The notes below the pieces were generated by a model. The model had not been told where the DNA came from. It ran no database searches and saw only the letters and a list, made by a program, of their open reading frames with translations. Made by a program: the position numbers and the translations under genes. Positions 22,188 through 22,614 of a stretch of 22,614 nt of DNA are shown in pieces. The stretch covers positions 1-22,614 of the forward strand of contig DUZM01000012.1 of assembly GCA_013349485.1 (NCBI GenBank), given 5' to 3'. Each line of letters begins with the position of its first letter. The stretch's first letter is position 1. The DNA comes from Candidatus Hydrogenedentota bacterium (lineage in GTDB: Bacteria > Hydrogenedentota > Hydrogenedentia > Hydrogenedentales > SLHB01).

Positions 22188-22614
22188 CGGGGCACTCGCA
22201 CTGCTGCTTGGAATCGGCCTCGCGCTGCCGGGCTTCGCGGAAGAACAGGCAACGCTCGAGGCCGTCGTCAAAGACTCTGAAACGCTCAAGACGCTTCTAG
22301 AGAATCTATCGAAGTGGGAATGCCGCATCGAGTCGGTTGAAGTGCATCAGACGGGCGACGAACTCGTCGTTGACATTCAAGGACAAAAGGAACCGCCTGC
22401 GACTCACACGGTTTATTTAGTTACCGAAGAAGAGGTCAAGGCTGTCAGCGTCATGGGTCCGAGCGCTGGGCAGGCCAAGGCGCAGGAGTTGTACGAGCAA
22501 TTGAAGGCGAAGGCGGCTGAGACCACTGAGGTGTTTCAGGTCAACCACAGAAATGCCGACGAGGTTAGAGGGTTACTGCGGGTGTTCGTAGGCGAGGACA
22601 AATCATCGCGGCTA
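22156..22614 (+). CDS. Exported secretin N-domain-like protein, 3' truncated by window edge
   Basis: An open frame of 153 codons running off the right edge, starting at ATG 22156 with a strong SD (AAGGAG, 5-7 nt spacing) placed inside the anti-sigma gene. Residues 1-29 are a classical signal peptide (a basic start, then ALALLLGIGLALPGFA, cleavage before EE). The following 90 residues have a repetitive beta/helix pattern (TLLENLSKWECRIESVEVHQ). The last visible part, EVFQVNHRNADEVRGLLRVF, resembles the secretin N-domain pattern 'xxxxL.Y..A.EV...L', so the missing part may be a secretin or GspD-like region. Gene order sigma, anti-sigma, secretin-N protein is found in planctomycete-type genomes (recollection). 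Identity beyond 'exported' is moderate. Confidence 0.7.
   Translation, partial: MLNLRTTTLRSGALALLLGIGLALPGFAEEQATLEAVVKDSETLKTLLENLSKWECRIESVEVHQTGDELVVDIQGQKEPPATHTVYLVTEEEVKAVSVMGPSAGQAKAQELYEQLKAKAAETTEVFQVNHRNADEVRGLLRVFVGEDKSSRL

Overview
The window is GC-rich (about 60-68% in hand-counted lines of most genes) bacterial DNA. It encodes secreted FG-GAP/VCBS propeller proteins, a GH78 rhamnosidase beside a URO-D-like protein, an ECF sigma/anti-sigma pair followed by a secretin-type protein, and spacers filled with REP-like hairpins. Together these suggest a Planctomycetes/Lentisphaerae/Hydrogenedentes-type bacterium. That placement is inference; there is no rRNA gene or marker to prove it.

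Layout. Positions 1-2408 (+): the 3' part of a DegT/StrS-type PLP aminotransferase, then a fucose/arabinose isomerase-like protein preceded by an 8-codon mini-ORF with its own Shine-Dalgarno (SD) sequence. Positions 2409-3618: a gene-poor stretch holding two decayed copies of the same HEPN-like C-terminus, and several GC-rich hairpins. Positions 3619-5410 (-): an overlapping pair, nucleoside 2-deoxyribosyltransferase then dGTPase, in visibly lower-GC DNA (about 50%) and looking acquired. Positions 5790-6437 (-): uridine kinase. Positions 6450-6994: spacer with a REP-like inverted repeat and an operator-like palindrome overlapping a candidate promoter. Positions 6995-10403 (+): URO-D-like protein plus GH78 alpha-L-rhamnosidase-like enzyme, probably one operon ending at a terminator hairpin.

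Positions 10625-15289 (-): four genes, each joined to the next by a 4-bp ATGA overlap: ABC ATPase, ABC-2 type permease, and two paralogous exported FG-GAP/VCBS proteins. The promoter sits so close to the first start codon that the mRNA is probably leaderless. Positions 15380-16441 (-): a divergent DprA/SLOG protein.

Positions 16532-21149 (+): a compact run of a GH1-family protein lacking its catalytic nucleophile, a SpoIID-type peptidoglycan enzyme, an AnmK-like kinase whose nucleotide-binding signature is altered, and an ECF sigma factor. A 115-bp MITE-like inverted-repeat element lies between the sigma gene and a ZAS-type anti-sigma gene, which overlaps the start of a secreted secretin-N-like protein cut by the window edge.

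The best candidates for something new are (1) the four-gene exporter/propeller operon, (2) the envelope operon in which two enzyme homologues have lost signature residues next to an ECF sigma factor, and (3) the dGTPase/deoxyribosyltransferase pair beside decayed HEPN genes, a plausible nucleotide-depletion defence module. All functional statements are from motif reading by eye; no database search was possible.
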